DNA of 64,000 nucleotides from Macrolepiota albuminosa (GCA_027475525.1 JAMWFC010000044.1:745340-809339); one strand, 5' to 3'. Shown: positions 45,622-58,664, numbered from the stretch's first letter. Translations and numbers: made by a program. The notes: a model not told the origin generated them from the letters alone.

Positions 45622-48600
45622 TTACATTTGTAAACCATTAAGAACTTCTTGATATACAATATTTGCAGTCGCTCTTGATGTATTTTCTTCTGACAAAATC
45701 ACCTTGATACAATCTCCTGATGTGCATCGAGAAAGTGCAACATAGAGTTGGCCATGTGTAAAAACCAGTGATCAAAGGTCCAATCCAACATGCTTGACTG
45801 ATTGCCCTTGAGACTTGTTGATAGTCATAGCAAAGGCCAATCGAATTGGAAACTGTCTCCTGCGTAATGGTATGGGCAAATCCTCTTCAGAGGCATCTAG
45901 ATTGATCCTTGGAATCAAAACAGTTGAACCTGCAAACTTGGCATCTCCACTGATAATACAACATCTGAGGACTCTAGTGCTGATGTGAGTGACAATCATT
46001 CTTGTTCCATTGCAAAGTCCTTTGGTTGTGTCCAGATTTCTGAGGAGCATGACAGGAACTCCAATCTTCAAAGCCAGTTTAGCCAAAGGCAAACTACTGG
46101 CTTTCAAAGAGTTGAGATATTCCACAGGATATAATGCAAGGCCATCAGGATTCCTGTTATCAGAGAGAACAGAATCTGCACTCTGTAAGATCCTTTCTTC
46201 CCCTGGATACCTCTCTAGAACTTCTGCATTGATCTCCTCTATATCAGAGTTCTTGCCAGAGAGAATAGTCCGGTCCAGGTAATACTGATCATTTTGAGGA
46301 TGACCAATATCAGGATATGTGGAAGAAATCAATCCAGTGATAGAATTGTCATCACAGATCATTCTTTCAGGCAGTTTGATTGTTTCTCCAGGTCCTAGAT
46401 TTTTCCCTGCACCAACATCCAACAACCAAGCTGCATGAGCAATATTGTCTACAGTCTGCTCCAACTGCATATTTTGGACCAAGTAATGGACTTGAATATT
46501 ATCCCAAAGTCGGCCCCTTTTGAGTGAAGCAGCAATCATCTGCTGCCTGAGTCCATGTGGAACCACTGGAAGAGTTTGCCTAAAGTCCCCTCCAAAAACC
46601 ACAGTGACTCCACCAAAGGAAATGTCATTATCGAAGATGTCTCTGAAGCCACGATCGACAGAGTCAATGGCATTTTTGTGTTGCATTGGAACTTCATCCC
46701 AAATGACAACTTTGGTGTGAAGTATGAGCTGTGATAACTGAGTTCCTCTCTTGATATTGGCAATGGATGTGTCAAGAGCAGGAATGGGAATTTTGAATCT
46801 TGAATGAGCTGTCCTACCCCCTTCCAACAATAAGGCAGCAATGCCAGATGATGCTACACATAATGCCACATCTCCATTGGAACAAACTGCAGCAGCCAGA
46901 GTATTGCAGACAAAGGTTTTGCCACATCCTCCAGCACTGTGAATGAATAGCATCCTGCCCAAATTGTTGTTCACTGAGTTTATGACAGCATTGAAAGTCT
47001 CCAGTTGTTCCACATTGAACTTGGCCTTGTTACTCTCCACTCTTTGCTTGAGCTCCTCAACATCATAATTGGTTTCATCTTCTAAAAGCCTGTTGCCTAG
47101 AAGAATGATCAGTGTTCAAGTCAATCTTTTATGCAAATGCCAATTACCTGGAACTATGTTCCAATTCTGTTGAGCCTCTGGCATGTTGGGAAAGTCTTTC
47201 AGAGTTTTTCCAAAATTCATCAAAGTGTCATTGATGAGATAAAGGCCATAGTCATAGACATCCTCATTGGTAAAGACTCGGTCCCTGTATTGCCTAGTAT
47301 GTTCCAATCTGTGTGATAAAGGCCATAGTCATAGACATCCTCATTGGTAAAGACTCAGTCCCTGTATTGCCTAGTATGTTCCAATCTGTGTCGAAGATCA
47401 TCACAGATAGAATGTTTGAATTCGTCCCATAGAGCCTCAGGAGTGGCAGGAGCACAGTGGAATAGAATAGTGCAAAACAGCTGCCTGAGAGCTGATCCTA
47501 GTTGGATTGGAGCAGCTTCAGTGAGACACTGCCTCCATTCTGCATCATCCTCCAAAAGACCTAGAGCCTTGCATGCTTCTTGATAAGTGGGATAGATATG
47601 GCCATTGACTGTCCTGAGATCAGCCCATGAAGTTGCATTGGTTACAACAGTCAAGAGCATCCTGAGATAGAACCTTTCTCCCTGTCTTGGTGAAGCAAAG
47701 TACATCCTCCCAATTGCTGTACCTCTCTGCCTCTCCTTCCAACTCCGTTTAGATGGCTCATAAACAAACTTGGTTGGAAAGTTCTGATAAGTAGTGTTAT
47801 TATTGGGAAACCTGGTATTGGCTTCAAACCAAGCTGTGAGTGCAGTCTTGTCTGCATTAGGTCTAGCAGCCACCACCTGTATTGGTTCATCATCTGGGAA
47901 ATAGACTTCATGCTGGTTTTCCAAGTGCACAGGCAATCTGTACACTGAAGGATATTCAGCATGCATGTTGAATTCAAAGATGTGCCAGCAAGCCTCAGGA
48001 GCAGAAATGTATCTGGCATCCAAGTGTTTCTTGATTTCATCCCTCTCCTCCCTAGCAATCTCTAAAGTTGTCCTATCATGGCCCTTGTAGATGTACTTGT
48101 GAATGTATTTGATTGCATCCACTGAAGCACAGACTTCCACATTGATATGACATTGGAATTTGGCTGAGAGATATGGATTGTATGGGACAACATTACGATT
48201 GTCATAACGACGACCATGCTTTTCAAAAAAGCGGCCATTGTTAGGTCTGGCATATTGGGGATAGCCATCATCACCATACTGTGTAGCTTCTTGAAATTCT
48301 TTGGGATATCTCTTGGAACATTTGCCATCTACCATGCACTTGGCATTGGGAAAATCTGCTCCACATGGACCATGAACCATATTGGTAGTAACAACCTAAT
48401 AACAAAGGTCAGTCACTGCATTGATAATTTAAGCAAAGCCAATACCTGATACAATACAATATCCGGTGAACCAGACGTTGTGGGGTCGAAGATCGTGTAC
48501 ACTCGCTGCCCTTGCCCATCTGTCCTTTGAATTATCCGTTCAGGATCTAATGGAATTGAGGCTGAGTCACTGGATCAGGTATTTGAGCAGAAACAATAGT

Positions 48601-51060
48601 ATCTACATGAGCTGCATCTTTGATCTTGTCATGATGGTGAAAAAAGATCAAGATATGTATATGTGGAAGTCCCCTCTTTTGGAATTCAATGGTATGGACA
48701 GATGCCACACATTTTCCAAAGAGACCATCTTTGATATCCTTCAAAAGAGCATTTTTCTTGAGTTCAAATACTCTGGCAACAATATCTGGACGGTCAGAAG
48801 CTGTTTGCCTCTTTCCATTAACCATAGGTTCTTTCAACAGAGCCTCTTCAATTTCTGGCCACTTTGGATTGGCAGTCATGGTGATAAAGAGATCTGGTTT
48901 GTGGAAATGCCTGCAAATAGCCATAGAGTCCTGAAATAATTGCTGCATATGTCGTTTACTTCCAACATGAGAAGAGGAAAGGACCACACGCCGACTTTGC
49001 CTGCCTAAATCTTCATCTCCAGTAGCCACATCGACCACTCCTTGATAGACTTCAGCCCTAATCTTCTTTTGATTCTGTCTAACCCAGTTGAGCTTTGATT
49101 GTTCTATTGATGCCCATGCATCCACAACATATTGCTGGAACAGTCTGCCACTCCAAAGCAATGCAGCATTAGCTTCCAAAGCTCTCTGCTGCAGCCTATA
49201 TGCATAATATGCAGTTTGGCTGACATTTTTGGCTCTTTGTTCTCCTGCTGGTCCAAACTGAGATTGAATATTGGTGTAAAATCCAGGTTCTCCAGTTGGA
49301 AATATGATAGTGTAATGCAGAGGAGTGTAATAGGGGTGTAGATGGCTGATTCGCTTCAATTGACCTCCATGCAGATGCAAGACTATATCGTGATGATCGG
49401 ATCGTTCTTCAGAACCATCTCCTGGTATAATTGCAGCAACTCCTTCCTGTTCATTGGGGTTGTTATAGCGTCGATGATCTCCAAAGTCAGCCCTAAGTTG
49501 AACAGAAAGCCTTTGTGGTTGGCCTTCAGGAACTTCTGTCATAATCTGCTTTGCAAGCTTGTATAAGCCAATAAAGGGATTGACTCTATGAAGCATATCC
49601 TGCAAAGAGGCCATTATCTGAGGATCCAATCTAGGATTGCTTCCTTGACGAAAAGCCAATTGTTGATTGTGATCGTAGAAGTAGAGTTGTGCATATATAG
49701 GATGATTGCCTTCAGTTGGAAGCAAAGCACCTGTCAGATGATGGAGCTCTCCATTGATTCTAAAGCTGTATGGTCCAGGAGCATTGGTAATTGCATGGTC
49801 AATCTTGACTCCCAGAGATGTAAATGCAAAAGCAGCATTGTATTGACGGATAGATGCTTTGAAAGCATCAGAAAGAGCATGATGGCCTTGGAGTAAGCCA
49901 AGCAGTTCTGGTGGAGCATCAGCAAGTCTGGGCAAATCAATCTGGCCTTGCAGACAGCACATGCCAAATTTTGTATGATGTCTAGTAGAACTGGTGAGCT
50001 TTTCAGCATTCCAATGTAGAGCCTGACAGTGTGGACATATGACATCCATAAGACCAAGATAATGTGCTGAGGGTTCATCTATATAAGGCTGTCTTCCTCT
50101 TGGAAGAGCATTGATGCCTTGAATATGATCAACCCTTTGTAAGATAGGAGGTGCTGGTAGATTTTGCACAGGTGGATCCACATATTCCAAGTCCTCCTCC
50201 ATATTCTCAGCAGGATCATTTCTAGGATCTTCTGGTAGGACTCTTGGTTGTTCCTCTACTATTGCTTGTGCCAATTCCTGTTGCCTCTGTTGTTCTTGAA
50301 TCATAGCCATATGTCTCAGCCTTTCCTGCTCTTGCAATTCTGCTAGTGTGGGAGCTGGCAGAGATGGCATAGAATTCTGTACAGATACATTTCTGACTCT
50401 TCTAAATGCCAGAGCAGGTAGGGGTGGCACCATAGGCATAGGATTCTGTAAAGGAGTGTTCCATCCTTCAGGCAGAACAGTTTCAGGAATGTCCACAGGA
50501 AGTGGAGCAATAGTAGGCAGGTTGTCTCTTCTATGTATAGGAAGAGGGAGAGCAGGTAGAAGTGGTACCATTCTGGGCCTATTGTTTCTTCTGGATGTAG
50601 AAACAGGTAGAGGTGGCACCATTCTAGGTATAGGATTCTGTAAAGGTCCATCCCATCCTTCAGGCAAAAGAGTTTGAGGAATGACAATAGCAAATGGATC
50701 CTGAGCAACAATAGGCATATTCCCAGACTCTCTACTCCCAGACCCTATACCCCCAGACTCTCCTCCCCCAATCCCTATACCCTCAGACTCTCCTCCCCCA
50801 GACTCTCTATCCCTAGACTCTATACCCCCAGACCCTATACCCCCAGACTGTCTATTCCCAGACTCTCTACCCTCAGTTCCTTCAGTTTGAGGAATGACAA
50901 TAGCAAATGGATCCTGAGCAACAATAGGCATATTCCCAGACTCTCTATCCCCAGACCCTATATCCCCAGACTCTCTATCCCCAGTTCCAAAATGAAGTGG
51001 TATAACCACAGAAGTAGATCTTCTACTTCTATGTGCACGACGATCATCAGGATCAGTCAT
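45622..51060 (-). pseudogene. Helitron RepHel (HUH endonuclease-PIF1 helicase), nearly intact
   Basis: From ATG 51060 (an upstream exon is possible, since the frame stays open to an acceptor-like TTTAG near 51,150) to TAA 45622. The N-terminus is repeat-rich (ESGDIGSGDRESG) and a CPHCQALHW zinc-type motif follows. The Rep domain has the HUH motif GLPHIHILIFF and tyrosine motif YIHKYIYKGHDR. The PIF1-like helicase has Walker A GGCGKTFV, Walker B VIWDEVPM, FGGDFRQTLPV and the C-terminal INKSQGQS and YVALSRC. Introns at 48,396-48,445 and 47,097-47,147 are in phase. Defects are a 1-nt frameshift near 48,550-48,590, a TGA at 45,772-45,774 where Arg is likely, and a 77-bp-period duplication at 47,238-47,391. 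The protein nicks and unwinds DNA for rolling-circle transposition. Confidence 0.9.
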
Positions 51061-51149
51061 TTGCAACTGTTGAAGCCTGCTTTCAATCCTAGCCTGCTGT
51101 CTTTGACCTTCAGGAGTACTGGGTTGAGAATGAGTAGTTGAAGATTGCC

Positions 51150-51680
51150 TAAATTATTGATTTTTTAAGCATTTCAATAGCTCAAACTCTTTAAAAGTTA
51201 CTTACATGATGATATATCTAGTATATCAATAGCTAAATGTTGTCAAGCTTTCACTAATAAGCTGAATTCAATGTTTATTAGCATTGATCAATAATAAATG
51301 AACTAATACTAACTGTTTGTAGTGTCAAATAAGCTGAATTGAATATGTATTAGCATTGATCAATAATAAATAAACCAATACTTACTTTGTTGTAATGATT
51401 TTGGATTTGTTTGTAGTGTCAAATACTGTTTGTAGTGTCAAATCAGCTGAATTAGCATTGATCAATAATAAACAAACCAACACTTACTTTGTTGTAACGA
51501 TTTCGGAATTGTTTGTAGCTGAATTGAATGTTTAGTAATTGATCAATAATAAATAAGCCAATACTTACTTTGTTGTAACTTTGTTTGTAGTGTCAAATAA
51601 GCTGAATTCAACATTTGTAAACATTGATCAATCAATCAACAAATTGACACTTACTTTGTTTGTAGTGTCTTCTCACTACA
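51150..51680. repeat. Helitron 5' subterminal repeats
   Basis: The sequence around TTTGTAGTGTCAAATAAGCTGAATT, CATTGATCAATAATAAATAA and CCAATACTTACTTTGTTGTAA recurs about five or six times in diverged form. It may contain Rep-binding sites or the RepHel promoter. Confidence 0.7.
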
Positions 51681-51978
51681 ACGGTGAATTTCGAGTTTGT
51701 TTGGTCATGTGTGGTCAAAGAGCACGCGAGGCGTGAAAAGTAGTGTCCACTAAATCGCGTTTGGCCTTTTCTCATCCGGACACCTTCAAAAAATGTCCAA
51801 ACATAGTATTTATATTAATATTAAAGTTTACAATATATATTTTTTTATTTTTTATACTCTAAGTACGAAAATTGAGACTCCAATACGAAAAATGAGACGT
51901 CGTTACCCTAAAAGGAAGGTTCTTGGTCAGCCTTGGTAATCACATTTTTTTCCCAGGCCTTGTCGCATTCTATATAGA

Positions 51979-52853
51979 TGATGGATATTGTATTTCTTGG
52001 CGAGATAGGTTAGCGCTTTGATAATGGGCGCACCGTTATCCGTGACGATTTATCTTAGCGCTCCCCAGTGGCAAATGACGTCCTCAAATAGCCACTTGGC
52101 GACCGTGTCTGTATTTTCTCTCTGAAGCATTCAAAATTCAGGCCAGTGGATTAGCGAGCAACGACCTTGAATGATGTACTTGTAGCGACCAGATTTGGGC
52201 ATGTGCATGGTATCGACGTAGATTTTGCTGAAGAGGGGAGCTGGCATTGCAACGGTTGGCGGTATGAGCACTTGGCATGTTTGTTGAATTTGGCAGAGGT
52301 GGCAAGTCCTAATGTACCAGGCAATGTCGGCACTAGCGTGTGGCCACCAGAATTGTTCTAACAGAGAGGCTTGGGTAGCGTACAGACCTCTATGTCCTAG
52401 TTCGTCATGCATGGCGTGCAGGACTCATAAGCAACTTTCTGGCTTGATGATCAGCTTGTGAGCGCCATCTCAATTTCATCGCCAAAGGCGGTTGTCGGTA
52501 AAGAAGAAGTGTATGGCATATCAGATAAAGGTCGCGTACTGTTCATTGGTAAGGCCTGCGGGTTGCTTAAGGTCTTGTATCCATTGTTCAACTATTAACA
52601 GACGACTGTCTTCTGCCTTTGCCTTGGCGGATCGGGGAACGGCATCGTAGGTCAGGTTTCTGCTGTCTTCTCTTAGCGGATGGGGTTCCTGTATGACTTT
52701 TACTGGAGGCAAGTCTTGTCCAAGGATGCTTGCCTTGTAGAATGTGAGGGGTGCGCTAAAGATCTTGGGGCGGTAAGGGACAATGGGATGTAGAAGGATA
52801 CTGGTAGGCTGTTGCCGTCGTAGTAGGGGAATTGGCTGTTGTATGAGATGCAT
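51979..52853 (-). pseudogene. Gypsy-2 integrase, N-terminal and core part
   Basis: HELGHRGLYAT with CHLCQIQQTC supplies the HHCC zinc domain. KIYVDTMHM holds the first catalytic Asp and IVTDNGAPI the second. Stops (for example after HWGALR) and frameshifts break the frame. It ends at KYNIHH where the Helitron inserted. Confidence 0.85.
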
Positions 52854-52934
52854 AAAACCATGTAATCAGTCAATCCAGTCCTCGAAATTGCTATCCACCT
52901 GGGGATCCACTGCCGGGTCGCCAGGTTGCCGTGG

Positions 52935-54787
52935 TCACCTAGAGAGTCCATCCGGTCCATGGAAAGAGCTCTTGACGTGTACCAACTCAAAGTGAAACAT
53001 GAGGATAGCGACTATCCACCGGTTCATACTAGCGGATGGCTGGATATCGGAATTCTGCAGCATGCCTTTGATGTACCTAGCGTCAACTTCAACAATCAGG
53101 TTCTGCACGCCAATCAAATACATCTTCAGCGACCGAAAGGCTTTGAAGAGTCCATAGAGCTCTAGCTTAGGCTGACTATAACGAGACTCTCTGTTGTTTA
53201 GTGTGATAGACCCAAAGCGGTTGTAGCGTCGCTGTTTCCGATTGTTGCTAAGGCACTGACACAAGAAGTAGCCAATGGCAATGTATGAGGTATCCACCGC
53301 CAAGATAACTGGGTCGGCAGAGCTATAGTCGATAGGAACTAGGGGTTTGGCGTCTTGTAGGGCTTTTACTAAGTCTTGTTGTGCAGTGACCTGGTCTGGC
53401 CCAAATTCGAACGGCTCGTTGGCGCGGGTGAGTCGGTTAAGGGCATGTGCGTGATGGGCAAAATTCTTGACGAATATCCTAAGAATGCCAACAGTACCAA
53501 GAAAGGCGCAAACTTCAGATAAGTTGCAGCAAGGGCCCCATTGCTCCAAGAGAGCTAAGCGAGACTCATCAGGAACATGACCATTGGGAGTGCATATGTG
53601 ACCAAGTATTTTGAACCTTGGCGTGCAAAGGAGGAGTTTGTGGCCGCTAAAGGTTCCACCGCTATACTTCATACGTTGGAGAACTCAGTTGAGCAGCTGG
53701 AAAAATTCCCATAGCGCTAAGCAAATGTTGGAGTTGTCGGGATGGGTCTCTGGTAAGCCGTTTACGAGTCGCCAGTCTTTGGGGCCTTTGATGCCAACGT
53801 CATCAATGAAGCTAAGGACATTATGCGGTATCTCGGGTTGGAGGATGAAAGTGATGTCGTCATGGAATATGGGGACTGAGTTTGTCCAGCCCATCGGTAA
53901 AGTGACTAGGCGCAACACGCCAAACGGAGTTTGAAAAGTGGTAAGGTCCCAGGAAGAAGGGTGTATCAGGCGTTTGTCATAGCCAATGTAGAGGTCAAGG
54001 GTGGCGCCACAAATACGTCCGGCAAAGGACTCGGCAACATGATCAGGGAAAGGCGGTACACCAGAGTGTCGTATTGTAACTCTATTCAGCGGCTTGAGAC
54101 TATGAACTATGCATAGATTGCCATTTTTTTGAGGACGCAAAACCATCAGGAGCGGTAAGAACTGTTTGAGGGCTCGTAGACGCCAGCCTTAATTTTGGTC
54201 CTAATGATTTGGCAGACCTCAGCTTCGATTCCAGGCAGTAACGGTCGGTTGTGCTCAGTCCACGGCATGTGAGAAATGGTCGGGATTATGACAGGTGGGA
54301 AGAAGTCTGTACATAGACTGCCGTGTTCCGAGTCCTCCCAAGCGAAGGCTTTTTCTTGCTTAGCGACGAGGTCAGTAAGGACATTCAACTCATCTTTGGT
54401 TAAAAATCCTGTGTCATGCTCCTTTGCGAATTGTTGTTGGCGCTCTGTGGTAAAATGTCCTGTGGGCTGAAAGGGTGGCGGATTTGGTGATAAAGCTGGT
54501 ATGTCGGCAAGAGGGTTGCCAATGATCTGGCACTCGATTCTAAACGTCTCGGGAGAGTGCGTAGCGACGGGTTTTGTTTTAAGTGCAACTGGTTTATATT
54601 TCTTTTTGACTTGAACCCCTTTCCTTTTGGGAGCGTTAGCTTGGTTATATACAGAGGTGGAAAGGGGAATTGTAGCCTGAGGAGCGGCAAGTCCAAGAAC
54701 GGCAGGAGACAATGCTCCGGGAAGGGTAGTGAGATAAGTATTGGTAGACGCAATATTTTGAAAAGATTCGGAAGCGGTAAGGTACAA
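52935..54787 (-). pseudogene. Gypsy-2 reverse transcriptase and RNase H
   Basis: Three frames in order. RT fingers: FFPPVIIPTISHMPWTEHN and PGIEAEVCQIIRTKIKAGVY. RT palm: ATLDLYIGYDKRLI, TPFGVLRLVTLPMGWTNS, FIDDVGIKG as the YxDD-type site. Thumb/RNase H: ILGHICTPNGHVPDESRL, ILAVDTSYIAIGYFLCQ, LNNRESRYSQPKLELYGLF, VEVDARYIKGML. Stops and shifts separate the frames. Confidence 0.9.
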
Positions 54788-54960
54788 GTATGCTAGAGCA
54801 GAGTCGGTAATGTTTGGGTTTTTCTAGAAAAGCTCAGCATTGGTTGCAGATAGAGTAGTTAAAACTTCTTCGTCAAGAAAAGCGGTAGACACAACATTTA
54901 CAAGACCAGTAGAATGGTCATATTCCAGTGTTAGTGCCACATCTCCATGATCGTCGCCAA

Positions 54961-56164
54961 TCACCTCCTCAATGGTCTGTGAAAACACCGGTGGGGAGGC
55001 TCATTGGCATGTTGGTCGGTAAACTCTGGGGGCTTAGCACGGGCGCCTTTTTGTTGTCCCCTAGGGAACGTTGGCACCGTTCGTTGGATTCCGGAATTGG
55101 GGTCGCTAATAGTTAGAGTTGTCTCGTCATCAGTAACTGGCTTGACGACTGATCGCGCCAAGACGTCAAAGGGTCTGCCAAGTAGTAAGTCGTATGCTGG
55201 GGAGCGCAAAATATGTATCTGCAAGTAGAAGGTGATGTCGCCAAGGGTGCAAGGCACATTCTGGGCGAGGCCTAGGGATCTGTCCACCGTACCGTTAGCG
55301 CTCTGCATGTTTAGTATCACAGTAGGGTCATAAATGAGGCCCAAATCATTAGCGACTTCGGCTGCCATAGAAATGATTTGAGACCCGCTATCCGCAATTG
55401 CCTCTACCTCGTGCTTGTTGTCTACAGTTAGCGCGACTGAGCGAATGGCGTGCAATTCTTGAGCGATGGTAAGAATTGCTGGGTCTTCTCCATGGTCTAC
55501 TGACCTAAGATAGGTCTCTACTGGGTCCACAGAGGTGGTGTTAGCGATTGTGTTGGCAGGAGAGTCTTCAGCGTCCAGAGAGTCGATGGCAACGGAAAAG
55601 CCAGGAAGCGTGTCATCAAGGTCCTCAACCTCAGCAACGGTTGTCGCCAAGGGACGTCGAGGAGTGACTGCCGTCTTGACTTGGTTGCGAACGTCAGGAG
55701 CAATACTACAAAGTTCTTCTACTGACAAAGTGATGGCAGTTTTTATAATGCAGTTGAATACGTGGTTTGATTTCTCTATGTTGAAAATTGGCGCAGTAGG
55801 TCGGTAACCACCCTCAGGACGCTTCTCAGGAGCGGCAAAAATTTCGTTGTGCGGGAGCATGATAACGGTCGGGAATCCCTGAATAGGGATGGAGAGGCGG
55901 CAAAGGCAGTTCAGGAGCAGCAGTGGATGACGATGGTTCTGGAGTGGTAGCTGGCGGGGCGGCAGGAGCAGGAGTTGGTAACTTGCTAGCGGGAGGCATT
56001 GGCTTGTATCCTTTGAGAGGCTGTTTAGGCTGCTTAACTTCAACCCCATCAAAGACCTGATTCTTGAGCAAATCTAATTCCTGTTGTAGCTTAGCGATAC
56101 ATTCTTCCCATGAGAAAGTAGGATGGTCGCCAACGCTGTCGAAGTGTAAGACCTCGTGAATCAT
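54961..56164 (-). pseudogene. Gypsy-2 aspartic protease region
   Basis: After a Pro-rich linker the frame contains VEAIADSGSQIISM, the D-S-G active-site triad of retropepsins, and AYDLLLGRPFDVLA, the second conserved LLGRP block. A frameshift near 56,050 separates it from the upstream Pro-rich frame. Confidence 0.85.
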
Positions 56165-56399
56165 TTGCTGTTGGGTTGCCTGTTCCGAGTCGGGGTTGGC
56201 GTTGCCAGAAAGCGTGCCAGTGACGATTTGTCCTGGGTTGTGCCTATGCCATTCATCAACTTGCTCCTGGCGCTCCTGAAAAGACCTCTTGTCCGGGTAG
56301 TTGGGGATGGTGGCGCCAGTGGTAAGAACTATCTTGCCGTCAATAGCCCTTCAAATTCTTCCTTGCCGAATGTAATTTTCTAGGGTCGCGCAGCGTCCT

Positions 56400-57565
56400 C
56401 TAGTCATGGTGTGGCCAATTTCCCCACAGAAGTGGCAAGGGCCAGGCGCGGGTACATTAGCGGGTCAATTAGCAAGATTGGTGGTAATCATAGTTTCAAT
56501 ACGAGTCATGGCAGAAGTGACAGCAGCAGTAACGGCAGCGTTGAGATCCTCCTTCTTAACGAAGTCGGCAGCAGGAGGCGGGATGGAAATGATACCGTTA
56601 GTTCGCTCAGGTAGAGGACTCGTCCTAGCGCGTTGCAGCCCAACGCCTGTGTCCGTCCCCTTGAGAACCCATTTACCGGCTTCAAAGACGTCGGCAACGT
56701 TATAGGGCTCGTCTGGGTGATGGGCCTGATGAACTATCTCTAGGCAGCGAGCAATACGAGTCCAAAGCGAAGTTGGGATGCCTTGTTGGAATAGGCGACG
56801 TTCCTCATTAATGTATAGCTTGCCGTTTTGTACTAACCACCTAGCGATCTTTTGAAATTTGCGGTAATATGTGGAGAAAGCGCCAAGAGATGAGGTGCCA
56901 TTGTCGAATGATTCCTGTACTAGTTTCTGTAATTCGTTTACTGAGTATCGGGTAGCTTCTTCAGCGCCAGGGTATAACTGGATTACTGCTGTCTTCCAGC
57001 CTTCATACGAGGCGCCTTGGGCAGGAACGGGTGGGGCGGCAGGAATAGAGGCAGCAAACTTGGCAAGTCCTGTCCACGTCTCTGCCATGTCATATGACAC
57101 GTACCTTGCCGCGTACTCTTTCATCTGTGTGTGGTTGGTAATACCACAATCCCTAAATAAATACTCCAATTCCTTGAAATACTGGGAGAGCTCCCGTGGC
57201 TTGGACTCGTCCCATTTTGGTGCTGAGAAGTGATTTCGTGGCGGCATGCTCTGAACTTGTTGTTCCATGGCGATGGTGGTACCGAGTTTGGTTAGCAGTA
57301 GTGGGGAAGGAGTTCTTGAGATTGGCGACGGGGTAAGAGAAATGAGTTGAGAAAGAGGCATTAACGGAGTAATGGGGGTAACTGGTTGCAGTACAGCAAG
57401 CGGCGACGCTAAGAGGTCGTCGGTGCTAAAGTCGAGAGAATGCGGGAAGAGATCAGGAAATTTGTCTACAGTGGTGTTCTGTAGTTCCTGTGCAAGAGAG
57501 AGACCCAGTAAGGCACCAGGTGGTTGTGGAGTTGATGGGTGGGAAGGAGCTATGCCTTCTGCCAA
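56400..57565 (-). pseudogene. Gypsy-2 Gag with zinc knuckle
   Basis: From ATG 57565 the frame gives a Pro-rich start, then the capsid-like region SAPKWDESKPRELSQYFKEL, GWKTAVIQLYPGAEEATRYS and STYYRKFQKIARWLVQN. An in-frame TGA (56,465-56,467) precedes CHFCGEIGHTMTRGRC, a CCHC-type knuckle. Confidence 0.87.
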
Positions 57566-57707
57566 CTGGTCTAGCAGGCGGCGCCTACGCTGGAGACGGG
57601 TTTCTGGTGGAATTCTGCCCTAGAGATCCCCTCGCAGTGGGCTCCAATTTGATGACGCCCAAAGTTTGGTCAGTAACAAATATAACTATAGTGTTACCGT
57701 ACCAACC

Positions 57708-57723
57708 CTCGCAGTGGGCTCCA
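57708..57723 (-). promoter_or_regulatory. Primer-binding site of gypsy-2
   Basis: Three bases inside the LTR the minus strand reads TGGAGCCCACTGCGAG, which begins with the TGG that pairs with tRNA CCA ends. The tRNA was not identified. This contrasts with the self-priming site of gypsy-1. Confidence 0.7.
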
Positions 57724-57726
57724 ATT

Positions 57727-58664
57727 TGATGACGCCCAAAGTTTGGTCAGTAACAAATATAACTATAGTGTTACCGTACCAAAAAGCTTGCGTTGGGCGC
57801 ACTATAAGTGATGTGAGGAGTCCCGGGCAGGTCCCAGAGAATGCGCCTGTGAAAAATGAGGTAAAGTTGGTAATGAGGTCGGCAAGTGTAAAGCGCTAAG
57901 GTAAAGCGCCTATGAAGTGAGCGGTAAGTGAACACGGCAACGTAAGTGGCAAGAGCATGGTAAGCTTAGCGAAGTCTAAGCGTCGATAATGCCTGCCATA
58001 GCTGCAAGGCACAAATAGGTTGAGGGCTAGCGATAGTCTGCAACTGCCGACGAGTTCGACGTTGCCGACCATAAATGAGATCTCGAGCGTAAGGGAGGCA
58101 GACAAAAGGGGAGCAGGAAACTCTGGTCTATTGTTTGATGGGTATGTACAAGTCGGTAAGTACTTTATATACTACAAGGAGTTCACCGTCGCCAGTGACC
58201 AACCATTGCCAAAGTGCAGGTAAACTAGAAAATTTCATAGGGGTAGCTCCAACAGTTTCAGATCTCTACCGTCCATTCAAGACCCTTAGCGACACCAGGC
58301 GGCAGATCGCGGTGCTAAACCATCAATCCATCACCCTTCTGTCTGTCCAAAATGCTTAGCAATGTCAGGCGCCAGATCGAGGCGCTAAGCGGTGTCAGAC
58401 GCCAAGGTCAAACGCCAAGCTGTCCATCAGTTTTTGATAGATCATCAGGCTTCTTGCTAAGCACTGTCGTCAGTGACTGATGCCATCTGTCAGTTGTCAT
58501 TCTGTCTGCCGTCGGCGCTATCATTGATTGGATCTGCTTCTTGCCGTGTGCGGCCATCAAATATTGCCAAAATTGGTTAGTTAGTGCGCGCTAAGGTATC
58601 CCGGACCTGTGCTGTGTTGCCATAGCCTGCTGTTGATGCGCTGATCCTGTCTGGGGTTCTATCA
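57727..58664 (-). repeat. 5' LTR of gypsy-2
   Basis: 938 bp matching the opposite LTR. A 77-bp duplication across the LTR/PBS junction makes its first bases also appear at 57,650. Confidence 0.88.

Larger units (their letters stand above)
44986..51978 (-). mobile_element. Helitron (6,993 bp) inside gypsy-2 integrase
   Basis: Insertion sits between A (51,979) and T (44,985) of the target, the Helitron rule. The minus strand starts TCTATATAG (TC at 51,978). The 3' end is preceded by a hairpin (GTGCC-TTC-GGCAC, 45,001-45,013) 15 nt from the end, and a second 8-bp-stem hairpin at 45,029-45,047. Skipping it rejoins the integrase as IHH-IQVSGYN. The last bases CTCG differ from the canonical CTRR. 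It encodes one RepHel protein. Subterminal repeats occur on both sides. CpG is scarce. Confidence 0.9.
40300..58664 (-). mobile_element. Gypsy-2: complete but decayed Ty3/gypsy retrotransposon
   Basis: LTRs at 40,300-41,236 and 57,727-58,664 (937 and 938 bp, TGAT...ATCA ends) are near-identical apart from scattered transitions. Minus-strand order: 5' LTR, tRNA-type PBS, Gag with zinc knuckle, aspartic protease, RT, RNase H, integrase, an opposing gene, polypurine tract, 3' LTR. A Helitron interrupts integrase. It inserted in the gypsy-1-family solo LTR; flanks GCGA/GTGA are a likely 4-bp target duplication with one transition. In-frame stops and frameshifts make it non-autonomous. Confidence 0.9.

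Noticed and set aside
50674..51141. Repeat protein rich in RLS/PRPYTP on the plus strand
   Set aside because: Antisense of the ESGD/GSGDRESG repeat at the N-terminus of RepHel.
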